Source of the DNA: Verrucomicrobiaceae bacterium
GTDB taxonomy: Bacteria > Verrucomicrobiota > Verrucomicrobiia > Verrucomicrobiales > Akkermansiaceae
Direction of reading: 5' to 3'
Assembly: GCA_027485995.1 (NCBI GenBank)
Contig: JAIXPW010000043.1
Span: forward strand, 22,372-86,371
Length of the DNA stretch: 64,000 nt
Numbering within the stretch: the stretch's first letter is position 1; the number at the start of each line of letters is the position of its first letter. The translations under genes were made by a program, and so were the position numbers. A model generated the notes under the pieces. It saw only the letters and a list, made by a program, of their open reading frames with translations, was not told the origin of the DNA and ran no database searches. Shown here piece after piece: positions 8,086-16,550 of this stretch.

Positions 8086-9762
8086 ATGATTTCCTACGAT
8101 CGCGACCAACAGAACACCATCCCCACCTCGTCGGTGAAAATCATCGGCCTCGGCGGCGCGGGGGCGAACATCCTCGAACGCGTCGCCCTCGACGGGCTCG
8201 ACGGGGCCGAGCTGCTCGCCCTGAACACCGACATCCGCACCCTTTCCGGCTGCGTGGCCAGCGAGAAGATCCAGCTCGGCCGCAACCTGACGAAAGGCCT
8301 CGGTGCCGGCGGCGACCCGGAGCTCGGCCACCAGGCGATGCTGGAATCCGAGACCGAGATCCGCGCCTCCCTGAAGGGCCGCCCCATCGTCTTCATCTGC
8401 ACGGGTCTGGGCGGCGGCACCGGCTCCGGGGCCGCTCCGATCCTGACCCGCATCGCCCGCGAGGAGGGTGCCTTCGTGGTGGTCTTCGCCACCATGCCCT
8501 TCGCCTTCGAAGGCCTCCGCCGCCGCGAACAGGCGGAGACCGCGCTGAATGAACTCGCCGTCCTTTCCAACGCCCTCGTCACCTTCGACAACAACCGCAT
8601 GGGCGAGCTGGTCCTCGCCAAGCAGGGCATCCACGAAGCCTTCTCCGCCGCCGACAAGATGATCTGCGAGTCGATCAAGGCCGTCATCCGCCTCGTCGTC
8701 CGCCCCGGCCTGATCAACGTCGGTCTCGATGACCTGATGAGCGCCCTGCGGACCAACCGCTCGCGCTGCCTCTTCGGCTCCGGACTTGCCAATGGCAAGG
8801 ACCGCGCCGCGCGCGCCCTGCGCAACGCCCTTGCCAGCCCGCTCCTCGATCAGGGAGCCCTGCTCAAGGAAGCCCGCACCGTTCTTGTCCACCTCAGCGG
8901 CGGTGAGGACCTCACGCTTTACGAAGTCGAGCTGCTGATGAAGAGCCTACAGAAGTACGTGCCGGAAAAGGCCCACGTACTCTTCGGCGCAGCCATCGAT
9001 CCGACCATGGGTGACAACCTCAGCATCACCCTGATCAGTGCGCTTCCGGAGGACTCGCTGGCCGTGGCCTCACGTGATTCCCTCAGCCGCGCGGAGGTCG
9101 AGGACGACATTCTTGCCCCGTCCGAAAGCTTCGCCGCCCCGGCACCGAAGCAGGTCGTGGTGGAGCCGCCCAACCGGGCGACGCCCAAACCGGAACCCGA
9201 GAAAGCCCGCAGCAAGCCGGCCCCCGCTCAAGCCATCGCCTCGCTCTTCGATGATCGCCCCTTCGCGGAGCCGGCTCCCACCCCGGCCCCTCGCGCGGAA
9301 CCCACCCCGGAAGTCTTCATCGAACCCGAGCCGATCAAACCCGAGCCGGTCAAAGCCGTTGAGGAACCGACCATCGAGGAAATCGTCGAGCCCGAGGAAA
9401 TTCTCGCCGTCGAGGAAATCGCCATCACCGAGGAGTTTCAGGAACCCTCGCCCGCCTCAGTACCGGCGGAGGCCCCATTCGAGTACTCCGATGAACCGGA
9501 GGAACTCGAAAAGGTGGAACCCGAGTGGCTCGATGACGAGCCTGAGTTCATTTCCTCAAACGAACCGGAACCCGCCGCCGAAGAACCTCTTCCGGTGGTC
9601 CGGCTGGAACCGGCCCCATTCAAGTCCCATTCGAAAACCCCTGCCGGACAGACCGAGCTTTCCTTCGATGCAGGACCACGCGGTCGCTTCGCCGGAGAAT
9701 CCCCGAACCTGGTCGATGGCGATGATCTCGACATTCCGCCCTTCCTTCGGAAAAAGCGCTGA
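8086..9762 (+). CDS. ftsZ: FtsZ, divergent tubulin-like division GTPase
   Basis: A 558-residue FtsZ, longer than most because of a ~215-residue acidic, proline-rich linker (about 330-545) between the GTPase core and the C-terminal peptide. The glycine-rich GTP loop GLGGGTGSGAAP is near residue 107, and the C-terminal DLDIPPFLRKKR is the conserved FtsA-binding peptide. The T7 synergy loop reads GLINVGLDDL, with Asn at 211. The first catalytic aspartate position (D209 in E. coli) is Gly here, while the second (D212) is kept. The front of the core (IGLGGAGANILERV, LNTDIRTLSG) is also divergent. It is the last gene of the dcw block; no clear terminator hairpin follows. Confidence 0.95.
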   Translation: MISYDRDQQNTIPTSSVKIIGLGGAGANILERVALDGLDGAELLALNTDIRTLSGCVASEKIQLGRNLTKGLGAGGDPELGHQAMLESETEIRASLKGRPIVFICTGLGGGTGSGAAPILTRIAREEGAFVVVFATMPFAFEGLRRREQAETALNELAVLSNALVTFDNNRMGELVLAKQGIHEAFSAADKMICESIKAVIRLVVRPGLINVGLDDLMSALRTNRSRCLFGSGLANGKDRAARALRNALASPLLDQGALLKEARTVLVHLSGGEDLTLYEVELLMKSLQKYVPEKAHVLFGAAIDPTMGDNLSITLISALPEDSLAVASRDSLSRAEVEDDILAPSESFAAPAPKQVVVEPPNRATPKPEPEKARSKPAPAQAIASLFDDRPFAEPAPTPAPRAEPTPEVFIEPEPIKPEPVKAVEEPTIEEIVEPEEILAVEEIAITEEFQEPSPASVPAEAPFEYSDEPEELEKVEPEWLDDEPEFISSNEPEPAAEEPLPVVRLEPAPFKSHSKTPAGQTELSFDAGPRGRFAGESPNLVDGDDLDIPPFLRKKR

Positions 9763-9920
9763 GGCCGCCACGGCTTGACCGAGGTCAGGTTCATCCAGAT
9801 CGGGGCGGCGGAGTTTGCGAAGTCCCCTTGCCCTTTCATGGACAGATTTTTTCGCCTGTTACCTTATTTGTATTTACAGCAATCCTCACGCTCGATTTTC
9901 TGTAGTTACAAAAGAGCACA

Positions 9921-10361
9921 ATGCACCATTTTCGTCGCCGCAGCCAATTGCTCATCCATCGGCTCAACGCCTTTTCATGGCTGGTGACCTTGGTGCTCGC
10001 GCTCGCCACCACAGGGCTCTTTCTGGCGGCTTTTCTGACCTATGACCGCTTGCTCGCCCTCGCGGGCCTGGCCCTTGCCTTCAGCACCTTGGTTCTTGCC
10101 ATCTTCCAGCGGGTTTCCGCAGGAGGCGCAAATTGCCCACTCTGCCGGATGCCACCCCTTGGCTCGAAAGCCTGCCAGAAGAATGCCAAGGCCCGGGCCT
10201 TTCTCGGCAGCTATCGCCTGCGGGTGTCACTGAGCACCTTGCTGCTGAACCGTTACCGCTGTCCCTACTGCGGCGAACCCACCCGCTGCGCCGTCAAGGC
10301 CCGTCCTCACGAAGAGGACAGAAGCCATCACTCGAGGGCTGTTCCGAACCCTTTCCGCTGA
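9921..10361 (+). CDS. small membrane protein with two cysteine pairs (zinc-ribbon-like)
   Basis: 146 residues, function not recognised. The N-terminus is short and basic. Two hydrophobic segments (about 17-40 and 44-62) form a hairpin in the membrane. A soluble tail follows with Cys pairs NCPLCRMP and RCPYCGEPTRC about 45 residues apart, which could bind one zinc ion. There is no strong Shine-Dalgarno sequence. The gene stands alone after ftsZ, 158 bp downstream, and a GC-rich hairpin ends the unit about 50 bases past the stop. Confidence 0.65.
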   Translation: MHHFRRRSQLLIHRLNAFSWLVTLVLALATTGLFLAAFLTYDRLLALAGLALAFSTLVLAIFQRVSAGGANCPLCRMPPLGSKACQKNAKARAFLGSYRLRVSLSTLLLNRYRCPYCGEPTRCAVKARPHEEDRSHHSRAVPNPFR

Positions 10362-10410
10362 CTCCAATCGATTCAGGCCTGGAGTCCGCAGAAACGCCAA
10401 ACAAACCCAG

Positions 10411-10440
10411 CCCCGGCGTGCGCCCCGCCGCACGCCGGGG
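10411..10440 (+). terminator. 12-bp GC stem-loop
   Basis: A perfect stem CCCCGGCGTGCG / CGCACGCCGGGG encloses the six-base loop CCCCGC. It starts 49 bases after the stop of the small membrane protein at 9921-10361 and precedes the DUF2891 gene. The following run (AACGCGTTTCCCC) has only a weak T stretch, so it may be an imperfect Rho-independent terminator or a boundary hairpin. Confidence 0.55.
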
Positions 10441-10518
10441 AACGCGTTTCCCCGCCGCCGGCTCACCCGGAAGCGAATCCGGCTTTACCGCTTGGAGGAT
10501 CAACGCATCCTGTCGCCC

Positions 10519-11604
10519 ATGATCCGGATTGCTTTGCTCAGCCTGCTCGCGACGCTTGTCGTTCCCATCGCGTTCGGTCAGGAAAGGTCCATGACCCTCG
10601 GACAGGCGGAAGGCTTTGTGAAACTCGCGCTGGCGGGAATCGATCGCGAGTTTCCCAACAAGACCGGCCATGTCACCACCGGGCCCGAGGACTTGAAGAC
10701 GCCGAGCGCCATGCATCCGGTCTTTTACGGACACTTCGACTGGCACTCGTCGGTCCACGGCCACTGGATGCTGGTGCGCCTCCTGAAGCGCTTTCCCGAG
10801 GCCGGCTTCGCCGCCGAGGTCAGGGCCGTGCTGAAGAAGCGGCTCACCGCCGATGGACTGAAAGCGGAGACCGCCTATTTCCAACAGAAGGAGAACCAGG
10901 GCTTCGAAAGGATGTACGGCTGGGCCTGGGCGCTGCGACTCGCCACCGAACTCCACGGCTGGGACGATCCCGACGGCCGGATCTGGGCGGCGAACTTCAA
11001 GCCGCTGGAACAGGAACTCACCTCCCTCGCCAAGGCCTACCTGCCCAAGCTCGACTGGCCGGTGCGCTGCGGCTTTCACCCGGAGAGCTCCTTCGCCCTC
11101 GCCCAGATGCTCGACTACGCCCGGGCGACCGGTGACCGCGGATTCGAATCGCTCCTGAAGGAAAAGGCCCGCAGCTTCTACCTCGGGGACCGTGGGTATC
11201 CGACCGCCTATGAGCCTTCCGGGAACGACTTCTTCTCCCCCGGTCTCAATGTCGCCGACCTCATGCGCCGCGTCCTTTCCGCCGATGATTTCTCCACCTG
11301 GCTCACCCACTACCTGCCAGGATTGAAAGCCGGTGAGGCAGGCAATCTCCTGACTCCTGTCAGAGTCAGTGATGCCACCGACGGCCAGCTCGTCCACCTC
11401 GCCGGGTTGAACCTCAGCCGCGCATGGACGATGAAGGGCATCGCCTCCGTCCTCAAAGAAGAGGATCCCCGGAAAAAGGTGCTGCTGGATTCCGCCGCCA
11501 GGCACACCACGGCAGGCCTCCTGCTGGTGTCCAGCGGACACTACGAGGGAGACCACTGGCTCGCCTCCTTCGCGGTTTATCTGTTAGACGACACCGGATT
11601 CTAA
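10519..11604 (+). CDS. secreted DUF2891-family protein
   Basis: 361 residues from the ATG at 10519. A TTG at 10492 is in frame, but the signal peptide starts naturally at the ATG (MIRIALLSLLATLVVPIAFG). The diagnostic stretch HPVFYGHFDWHSSVHGHWML lies near residue 70 and is the hallmark of DUF2891. Mostly helical repeats follow, consistent with an alpha/alpha-toroid fold. The family has no established activity; a carbohydrate-active role is only a guess from fold and location. The stop codon TAA lies inside a TCTAACAG octamer, and an inverted copy of the octamer sits 11 bases upstream. Confidence 0.8.
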   Translation: MIRIALLSLLATLVVPIAFGQERSMTLGQAEGFVKLALAGIDREFPNKTGHVTTGPEDLKTPSAMHPVFYGHFDWHSSVHGHWMLVRLLKRFPEAGFAAEVRAVLKKRLTADGLKAETAYFQQKENQGFERMYGWAWALRLATELHGWDDPDGRIWAANFKPLEQELTSLAKAYLPKLDWPVRCGFHPESSFALAQMLDYARATGDRGFESLLKEKARSFYLGDRGYPTAYEPSGNDFFSPGLNVADLMRRVLSADDFSTWLTHYLPGLKAGEAGNLLTPVRVSDATDGQLVHLAGLNLSRAWTMKGIASVLKEEDPRKKVLLDSAARHTTAGLLLVSSGHYEGDHWLASFAVYLLDDTGF

Positions 11605-11676
11605 CAGATCGTTCCACATCCGCGTTTTCGGGCGAAATGCAATGTCGAATCAAGCTTGTTCCAGCATTTCTAACAG
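11581..11676. repeat. three copies of the TCTAACAG octamer, two as an inverted pair
   Basis: CTGTTAGA at 11581-11588 and TCTAACAG at 11600-11607 form a perfect 8-bp inverted repeat with an 11-bp spacer across the end of the DUF2891 gene. A third copy, TCTAACAG, lies at 11669-11676 in the following non-coding gap. This is the densest group of the octamer in the window. The inverted pair could fold as a weak hairpin in RNA, but the AT-rich stem makes a DNA-binding role at least as likely. Confidence 0.7.
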
Positions 11677-11736
11677 TCATATACGGGAATCCCGTCATCC
11701 TGACTTTCCTGCTTGATTCAGCGCTTGCCGCTCATC

Positions 11737-13056
11737 ATGACCCAGACGGCTTCCGGCAATCGGATCTTGTTCCGATCCACCCGCCCGCACACCTTCATGA
11801 CCTCCAATGTCTCCCTGACGGCCAGCAAGCCGGGTATCCGGCTTTCCCAGGGCGGTTTGATCGCTCTCTGCACGTCGCTGATCGTAGCCTCATCGTTGCT
11901 GACGCACTTTCTGGGCCGTTCCCACAAGGATTCCTCCGTGCCGGTCACTCCAACCGGTGAAGCCTCCCCTCTCCCGTCCGACTCGGTCCCGTCCTGGGGT
12001 GAGCTCATGACCCTCGACATCGATCTGGAGCAGCCAGAAGAGTATGTCTCCTTCGAAGCCACCACCGACCGGATCGCGGTCTGGACCTTCACCGACAAGA
12101 CCCTGAAACAGACGCGGGAGATTCTAACAGAATGTGGGATGTCCTCAGGTCTGATCGATTCCACCCTGGCAACGGACAAGGTCGAGGACACCCCCCAGGC
12201 CACCGTGGTCAGGCCCGGTGATCAGGTGGTGACCGCCCTGCCGGCCGACGTCCGCGCAAGGCTTTATGCCATCCTATCCCAATGGCCCGCCAACCGCTAC
12301 ATGGCGAATCCCTATCACCTGCCGAACGAGGAACTCCCCGCCCTCCTGAACGCCGGCGATGTCCCAGCCGCCGCTCTCGATCTGCTGAAGAAGCTATCCT
12401 ATCTCCAGGCGGGCAAGAGGATGTTCAGCGACCTCGAAGTCGTGCTCCATCAAATCCCGTCCGAAAAGGGACGGCTGCAGGTCCTCAAGATGCTGACCTA
12501 CCAGACCGCCGTCCTTGCCCGTCTCAGGCTTCGCCCGGACAGTGATGTGGACAAGCTTCTCGGCTACTGGGGTTCCATGCCCGGCGTGCGCGCCAAGGAC
12601 CTCCGCCCCTTGCTCGAATCGATCCGCAAGACCTCAGATGGCGGCACCATCAGCCTGCTTTACCTGCTGCCTCCCTTCGCCCGCGAACGGCTCTACACCT
12701 TCCCCCTCCCCGCCCAGGCCGATGATGTGAAAATGGACTGCCACTGGACGGCGATGAACTTCTTCAGCGAAACGCCCGACCCCCGCTTCCAGGACAACGC
12801 CTTCGCCAGCAACTACATCAAGCAGAACTGCTATCAGATCGGAAAGCCCACCATGATCGGGGATCTGGTATTCCTCCTCAACAGCAAGGGCGAGGTGATC
12901 CACTCCGCAGTCTATATCGCCGACGACCTGGTCTTCACCAAGAACGGCATCAACTTCGCCCAGCCCTGGATCCTGATGCGCATCCCGAACATGCGCGAGG
13001 CCTTCACGGTCACCGAGGAGCCCCAGATCGCCTACTACCGGCGCAAGCAGTCGTGA
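11737..13056 (+). CDS. anchored protein with NlpC/P60-like C-terminal domain
   Basis: 439 residues from the ATG at 11737; the ATG at 11797 is also possible and neither has a clear ribosome site. A membrane segment (LIALCTSLIVASSLLTHFLG) near residues 41-60 anchors a periplasmic helical region of about 250 residues. The C-terminal ~120 residues have MDCHWTAMNFF, then GDLVFLLNSKGEVIHSAVYI and VFTKNG. This is the Cys..His layout of NlpC/P60-type papain-like hydrolases, which cut peptidoglycan peptides or related amides. The family match is inferred from the motif pattern, not a search. It is convergent with the minus-strand gene that ends 11 bases after it. Confidence 0.6.
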   Translation: MTQTASGNRILFRSTRPHTFMTSNVSLTASKPGIRLSQGGLIALCTSLIVASSLLTHFLGRSHKDSSVPVTPTGEASPLPSDSVPSWGELMTLDIDLEQPEEYVSFEATTDRIAVWTFTDKTLKQTREILTECGMSSGLIDSTLATDKVEDTPQATVVRPGDQVVTALPADVRARLYAILSQWPANRYMANPYHLPNEELPALLNAGDVPAAALDLLKKLSYLQAGKRMFSDLEVVLHQIPSEKGRLQVLKMLTYQTAVLARLRLRPDSDVDKLLGYWGSMPGVRAKDLRPLLESIRKTSDGGTISLLYLLPPFARERLYTFPLPAQADDVKMDCHWTAMNFFSETPDPRFQDNAFASNYIKQNCYQIGKPTMIGDLVFLLNSKGEVIHSAVYIADDLVFTKNGINFAQPWILMRIPNMREAFTVTEEPQIAYYRRKQS

Positions 13057-13066
13057 CCAGTCAGCC

Positions 13067-13567
13067 TCAGTGGATCTCCACCTTGCGGCCCATCGCGGTT
13101 TCGTAAACCTGATGCAGGCGAAAGGTCTGCTGCGCCCCGAGTTTCTGCCCGAACTGGGCGAGCAGATAGAGCCCCAGCGCGATCCCCAGCATCGCGCCAA
13201 AGATCCACAAGGCCCACGGATCCAGCTTCAAGCTCCACTGCACCGAACCGTAGATGCCTGAGAACAAGCCGAACGTGCCGCTGAGCAGGTAGCCGTAGAG
13301 GAACAGTGACCAGACATTCGCGTTCGGACCATAGATCCCCTCGATCCGGGTTCTTCCATCCTCGGTGGCCTCCAGAGTCAAGGTCAGCCGGGGCGACCAG
13401 AAATGACGATCCTGCTCCGGGATGCGAAGACAGATATAACCCACGAAATTCTTCACCTCGCACGGATCCGCCCCCGTCTCCACCTTCTCAACAAGGCGCT
13501 GCTGGGCCTCCCCCGGAACAAGGTCCAGAGTCTCCGAGAAATGGGGCCGGATTCCAAAACTGCTCAT
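13067..13567 (-). CDS. uncharacterised two-TM membrane protein
   Basis: 166 residues, function not recognised. A soluble N-terminal half of ~90 residues carries predicted beta-strands (FWSPRLTLTLEATEDGRTRI) and a conserved-looking IEGIYGPNANVWSLFLYGY. Two hydrophobic segments follow (about 88-108 and 118-138), then a short basic C-terminus. The start is the ATG at 13567, which directly abuts a 17-bp dyad (13568-13584), so no Shine-Dalgarno is seen. Similar YGPNxNVW proteins occur in Bacteroidetes/Verrucomicrobia without known role. Confidence 0.65.
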   Translation of the reverse strand: MSSFGIRPHFSETLDLVPGEAQQRLVEKVETGADPCEVKNFVGYICLRIPEQDRHFWSPRLTLTLEATEDGRTRIEGIYGPNANVWSLFLYGYLLSGTFGLFSGIYGSVQWSLKLDPWALWIFGAMLGIALGLYLLAQFGQKLGAQQTFRLHQVYETAMGRKVEIH

Positions 13568-13584
13568 GATCAGTCAGACTGATC
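13568..13584 (-). promoter_or_regulatory. 17-bp palindrome replacing the ribosome-binding region
   Basis: GATCAGTCAGACTGATC is an 8-bp perfect inverted repeat with a 1-base centre. It touches the ATG of the minus-strand gene at 13067-13567, exactly where a Shine-Dalgarno should be. It may be an operator for a dimeric repressor, or the gene may be leaderless with the dyad at its transcription start. Confidence 0.45.
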
Positions 13585-13903
13585 CGCCCATCCGTCATGT
13601 CAATCCAGCGCGACAACTCACCCGGAGGCTTTCTGAATCCCTCCCCATCCGGAAATGAAGGCGGATCCTCCGCAGAGCGGCAGAGCCAAAGAGATTACCA
13701 AATCCAACATCCTCGAACTCTCCGCGAATCTCGGTGCCTTCTCAATGCTCTGCGCTGACGAGACTCGGCCCCTCGTGCGCGCAGCGTCGTTTCATCCATG
13801 GGCCTCTCGGGAAGATGCCAACACGCCCTCTCCCCGCCATGAACCCAGCATCCTGCAAACATCCCTTGTTGAAAAACAAGCGGAGTGGGCCACACTGCCG
13901 ACC

Positions 13904-14494
13904 ATGAAGATCAGCCGAATTCTCATCCCCGCCGTGGTGATGGCAGCCGTCGCCATTCCCATGCTTTCCCGGGCCGTCGAAGAGCCGCCGTTCAAGAGCA
14001 TCAAGAAGGAGGGGAACTTCGAGCTCCGCGAGTATGCCAGCATCCCGATCGCCAGCGCCCCGATGGAAGGCATGGGCAAGCGGGACAAAAGCTTCAACAA
14101 CCTCTTCAAGTACATCAGCGGTGCCAACGACGGCAACCAGAAGATCCCGATGACCGCCCCGGTCCTGATGGAGGGCGGACCCACCGACGCCCAGGCGGCC
14201 GAAAAGGGTCGCATGAGTTTCATCATTCCAGCCGCCGTGGCCCAGGCCGGTGCCCCGAAGCCGACCGGCGAAGGCATGACCACCGGAGCCATCGAGGCCA
14301 GCCACATCGCCACCCTCCGCTTCAAGGGCTGGACCTCAGAAGAGAACCGCAAGAAGGCTCAGGACGAACTCGCCGCGCTCATCAAGGCCAACAACCTCAA
14401 GCCCGTCGGCAAGCCCTTCTTCGCTTTCTTCGATCCACCCTGGACCCTGGAAATGTTCCGCCGAAACGAGGTCTGGCAACGGGTCGAGAAATGA
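13904..14494 (+). CDS. secreted SOUL-family heme-binding-like protein
   Basis: 196 residues from the ATG at 13904; an earlier in-frame start at 13655 would add non-conserved sequence before the signal peptide. The signal peptide is MKISRILIPAVVMAAVAIPM. The body matches SOUL/HBP proteins: FELREYASIPIASAPM, KIPMTAPVLME and the C-terminal FFDPPWTLEMFRRNEVW. SOUL proteins are associated with heme or tetrapyrrole binding, and bacterial members are mostly uncharacterised. A small hairpin (CTTGTT-GAAA-AACAAG, 13865-13880) lies just upstream. The next gene starts 16 bases after the stop, probably in one operon. Confidence 0.85.
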   Translation: MKISRILIPAVVMAAVAIPMLSRAVEEPPFKSIKKEGNFELREYASIPIASAPMEGMGKRDKSFNNLFKYISGANDGNQKIPMTAPVLMEGGPTDAQAAEKGRMSFIIPAAVAQAGAPKPTGEGMTTGAIEASHIATLRFKGWTSEENRKKAQDELAALIKANNLKPVGKPFFAFFDPPWTLEMFRRNEVWQRVEK

Positions 14495-14509
14495 TCCACC
14501 CTGAAGGGC

Positions 14510-15127
14510 ATGAACGCGCGCATCCTCCTGCTGGTTCTCGCCCTCGTCCTCCCGGCCTGCTCCCAATCCAAGAAGGCCGCACCCGCCTACCAGCCTCAGG
14601 AAGGCGACTTCGTCTTCCAGTCGCTCCCGAATCCCTGGGGCATGGACCTCGTCGATGCCATCGAAGGCTCCACCGGCTCGCCCTACTCGCACTGCGCGAT
14701 GGTCTTCTTCCGCGATGGCCGTTGGATGGTCATTGAGGCCATCGGTCCGGTTCAGGAAATCCCACTCGCCCAATGGATCGGCCGCGGCCGTGGCAAAAAA
14801 GTCTGGGCCTATCGCCTGGGAGAAGCTCAGCGCAAGCACGTCCCGGCAGCGCTCGCCGCCATGCGCCTCGACCTCGGGAAGCCCTATGATCCCCATTACC
14901 GCTTCGACAATCAGGCCATCTACTGCTCGGAGCTCCTCTGGCGGGGTTGGAAGGCCGCCACCGGAACAGGTCTCGGAAATCCCGTGAAACTCGGCGAGCT
15001 CAACTGGCAACCCTACCGCAAGGTCATCGAAGCCATCGAAGGCCAGGGCAACCTTCCCCTCGATCGGGAAATGATCACCCCGCGCGACCTCGCCGCCGCC
15101 AAGGAACTGACCCAGGTCTTCCCATGA
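14510..15127 (+). CDS. YiiX-like lipoprotein, permuted papain-fold hydrolase
   Basis: 205 residues beginning with a lipoprotein signal (ALVLPACSQ, lipidated Cys near 19), so the product is probably anchored in a membrane facing the periplasm. The permuted NlpC/P60 (YiiX/YaeF) arrangement is visible: GDFVFQ, the catalytic His in SPYSHCAMV (His61) and the catalytic Cys in AIYCSELLW (Cys139). Enzymes of this group are thought to act on lipid-, peptide- or amide-linked substrates; the substrate here is unknown. A good ribosome site (GAAGGG) precedes the ATG. It follows the SOUL gene closely. Confidence 0.82.
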   Translation: MNARILLLVLALVLPACSQSKKAAPAYQPQEGDFVFQSLPNPWGMDLVDAIEGSTGSPYSHCAMVFFRDGRWMVIEAIGPVQEIPLAQWIGRGRGKKVWAYRLGEAQRKHVPAALAAMRLDLGKPYDPHYRFDNQAIYCSELLWRGWKAATGTGLGNPVKLGELNWQPYRKVIEAIEGQGNLPLDREMITPRDLAAAKELTQVFP

Positions 15128-15387
15128 CCCGGCCACGCCTTTCATCCGACTAAGTCGAAACTCGACGCGGATCCCGCGAAAAAGGGCCCCTCGTCAACTT
15201 TGCCGGGAATCCAAGGTCTAGCCCCTCCCCTTCCGTTCCGATCTCTCACGCAACGCAGCAACGATCTGGCGAGGTCATTTGTTTACGCCAACGTTTGATG
15301 TGGAGGCACCGGCGGATCAATCTCCGATTCAACTAGAGATGTTATCGCCGGTTGCCTCGCATGACTTGTTCTGCCCAAGATTGGCAT
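15128..15387. other. intergenic, no gene seen
   Basis: Between two convergent units (YiiX-like gene and the DUF6210-like gene) I see no coding frame, tRNA or strong hairpin. A short CGCGG-ATC-CCGCG dyad followed by an A run at about 15170 is the only structure. Base composition drops from GC-rich to mixed across this stretch. Confidence 0.5.
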
Positions 15388-15807
15388 TTAGTCTGAGTTC
15401 GGCCATGTCAGGACTCCTGAACGGCTCCCAAAACCTTCAATACGCGGCGAAAGATTCGGAGCACGATCCTCATCTACGATAACGAAAATCCATGCTTCGC
15501 GTGAATCAATTAGGCGCTCCCTGTCGGCACGAATGAAGGCTAGGTCGTGACGCTTCAGAATCCGGTCGATGATCTTAGCGGCCTTATCATCAATCGCATG
15601 CCAGTCTCCGCGAAAATGCTGCCGCAGTGCGTGGAGCACCGGTCGTCCGACACCATCAAAGAGAGGCACCATGACTCCCTCAATCTGAGGATGCTCACAT
15701 CCGTATCCAGCGCTCTGTGTTGTGTAGCTCACGCCGCTTGGCCACTCGATGATCAGGCCGAGTCCCTCGAATCCGATCAAGTCGATTGATGGCAGCTTGG
15801 TCTTCAT
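15388..15807 (-). CDS. DUF6210-like protein
   Basis: 139 residues from the ATG at 15807; a longer frame from 15933 would overlap the upstream gene by over 100 bases. The segment GLIIEWPSGVSYTTQSAGY followed by CEHPQIEGVMVPL resembles the DUF6210 family, whose function is unknown (family name from memory, moderate certainty). The C-terminal half has FRGDWHAIDDKAAKIIDRIL. The gene follows the orphan gene at 15822-16364 by 14 bases, so the two form a pair. Codon use is less GC-rich than the dcw genes, which suggests acquired DNA. The pairing of small unknown proteins is reminiscent of toxin-immunity remnants, but nothing in the sequence shows that directly. Confidence 0.6.
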   Translation of the reverse strand: MKTKLPSIDLIGFEGLGLIIEWPSGVSYTTQSAGYGCEHPQIEGVMVPLFDGVGRPVLHALRQHFRGDWHAIDDKAAKIIDRILKRHDLAFIRADRERLIDSREAWIFVIVDEDRAPNLSPRIEGFGSRSGVLTWPNSD

Positions 15808-15821
15808 ATCTCTTGCGAACG

Positions 15822-16364
15822 TCAAAAGTCCGCCCACCGGCGCGACTGAGAAGGAGGTTGAACCGTGATTGCGGAGCTTATGGCCGGTTGGCGCGCGACG
15901 CCTTGTTCGCCCAAGTTGAGTTTCTTCAACCACTCAGCCTTGGCATCTCGCATTGCTTCACGCGGCACCCGCATCCAGTAGTGAATCGTCTCAATCTTAT
16001 GCTTCATCGAGGGGCTTGGGTTGGAGCCTTCTTGGATCAGGGAAAGTGCATCTTCAACGGACTGACGCCCGCATGCCTCGGCCAGATAAAATGGCAACTC
16101 CTCAACACTGACATCCCAAGCGTCCAGAATACGGGGAAGATCCGAAGCCAAATCGCGCGTGTAAGGTATCTCGCAAGCCAATAGGATGGCGCAAGCGACT
16201 TCATGTGCGGTGAATGACCGCTCGTCAAATGTCGCCAACAGCCCATTCAAGATGGAGTCCTTGTCCGCCTGCGTGACCTTCTGACAAAAATGTTGCACGG
16301 ACTGCCAGCCATTCGGACGCCGAAGCGCCGAATAGACTCCGGAGGTTATCTCTGAGGCTATCAT
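15822..16364 (-). CDS. hypothetical helical protein, partner of the DUF6210-like gene
   Basis: 180 residues, no family recognised. The sequence is mainly helical (LNGLLATFDERSFTAHEVAC, SVEELPFYLAEACGRQ) with no signal or membrane segment, so it is probably cytoplasmic. It looks like the helical accessory proteins found beside immunity or SMI1-type genes, but no signature supports that. Its stop is 14 bases before the DUF6210-like start. Composition is lower in GC than the neighbouring housekeeping genes. Confidence 0.5.
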   Translation of the reverse strand: MIASEITSGVYSALRRPNGWQSVQHFCQKVTQADKDSILNGLLATFDERSFTAHEVACAILLACEIPYTRDLASDLPRILDAWDVSVEELPFYLAEACGRQSVEDALSLIQEGSNPSPSMKHKIETIHYWMRVPREAMRDAKAEWLKKLNLGEQGVARQPAISSAITVQPPSQSRRWADF

Positions 16365-16550
16365 TTCTCTGGCGAACAGTCTTTGTTAGTAGGATCGGAT
16401 ACCTTGATATCGGCTGACTCCAACTCAGGAGCAGAATGCCGTAAATCCTTGATCTGACAATGTTTTTCCAGGGCGATGGTGATGATATCGGGGAGGTGGT
16501 GGGGCCGCCAAGAGCGATGACCTGCCAGGGCTGATATCACTGGCTGGATT

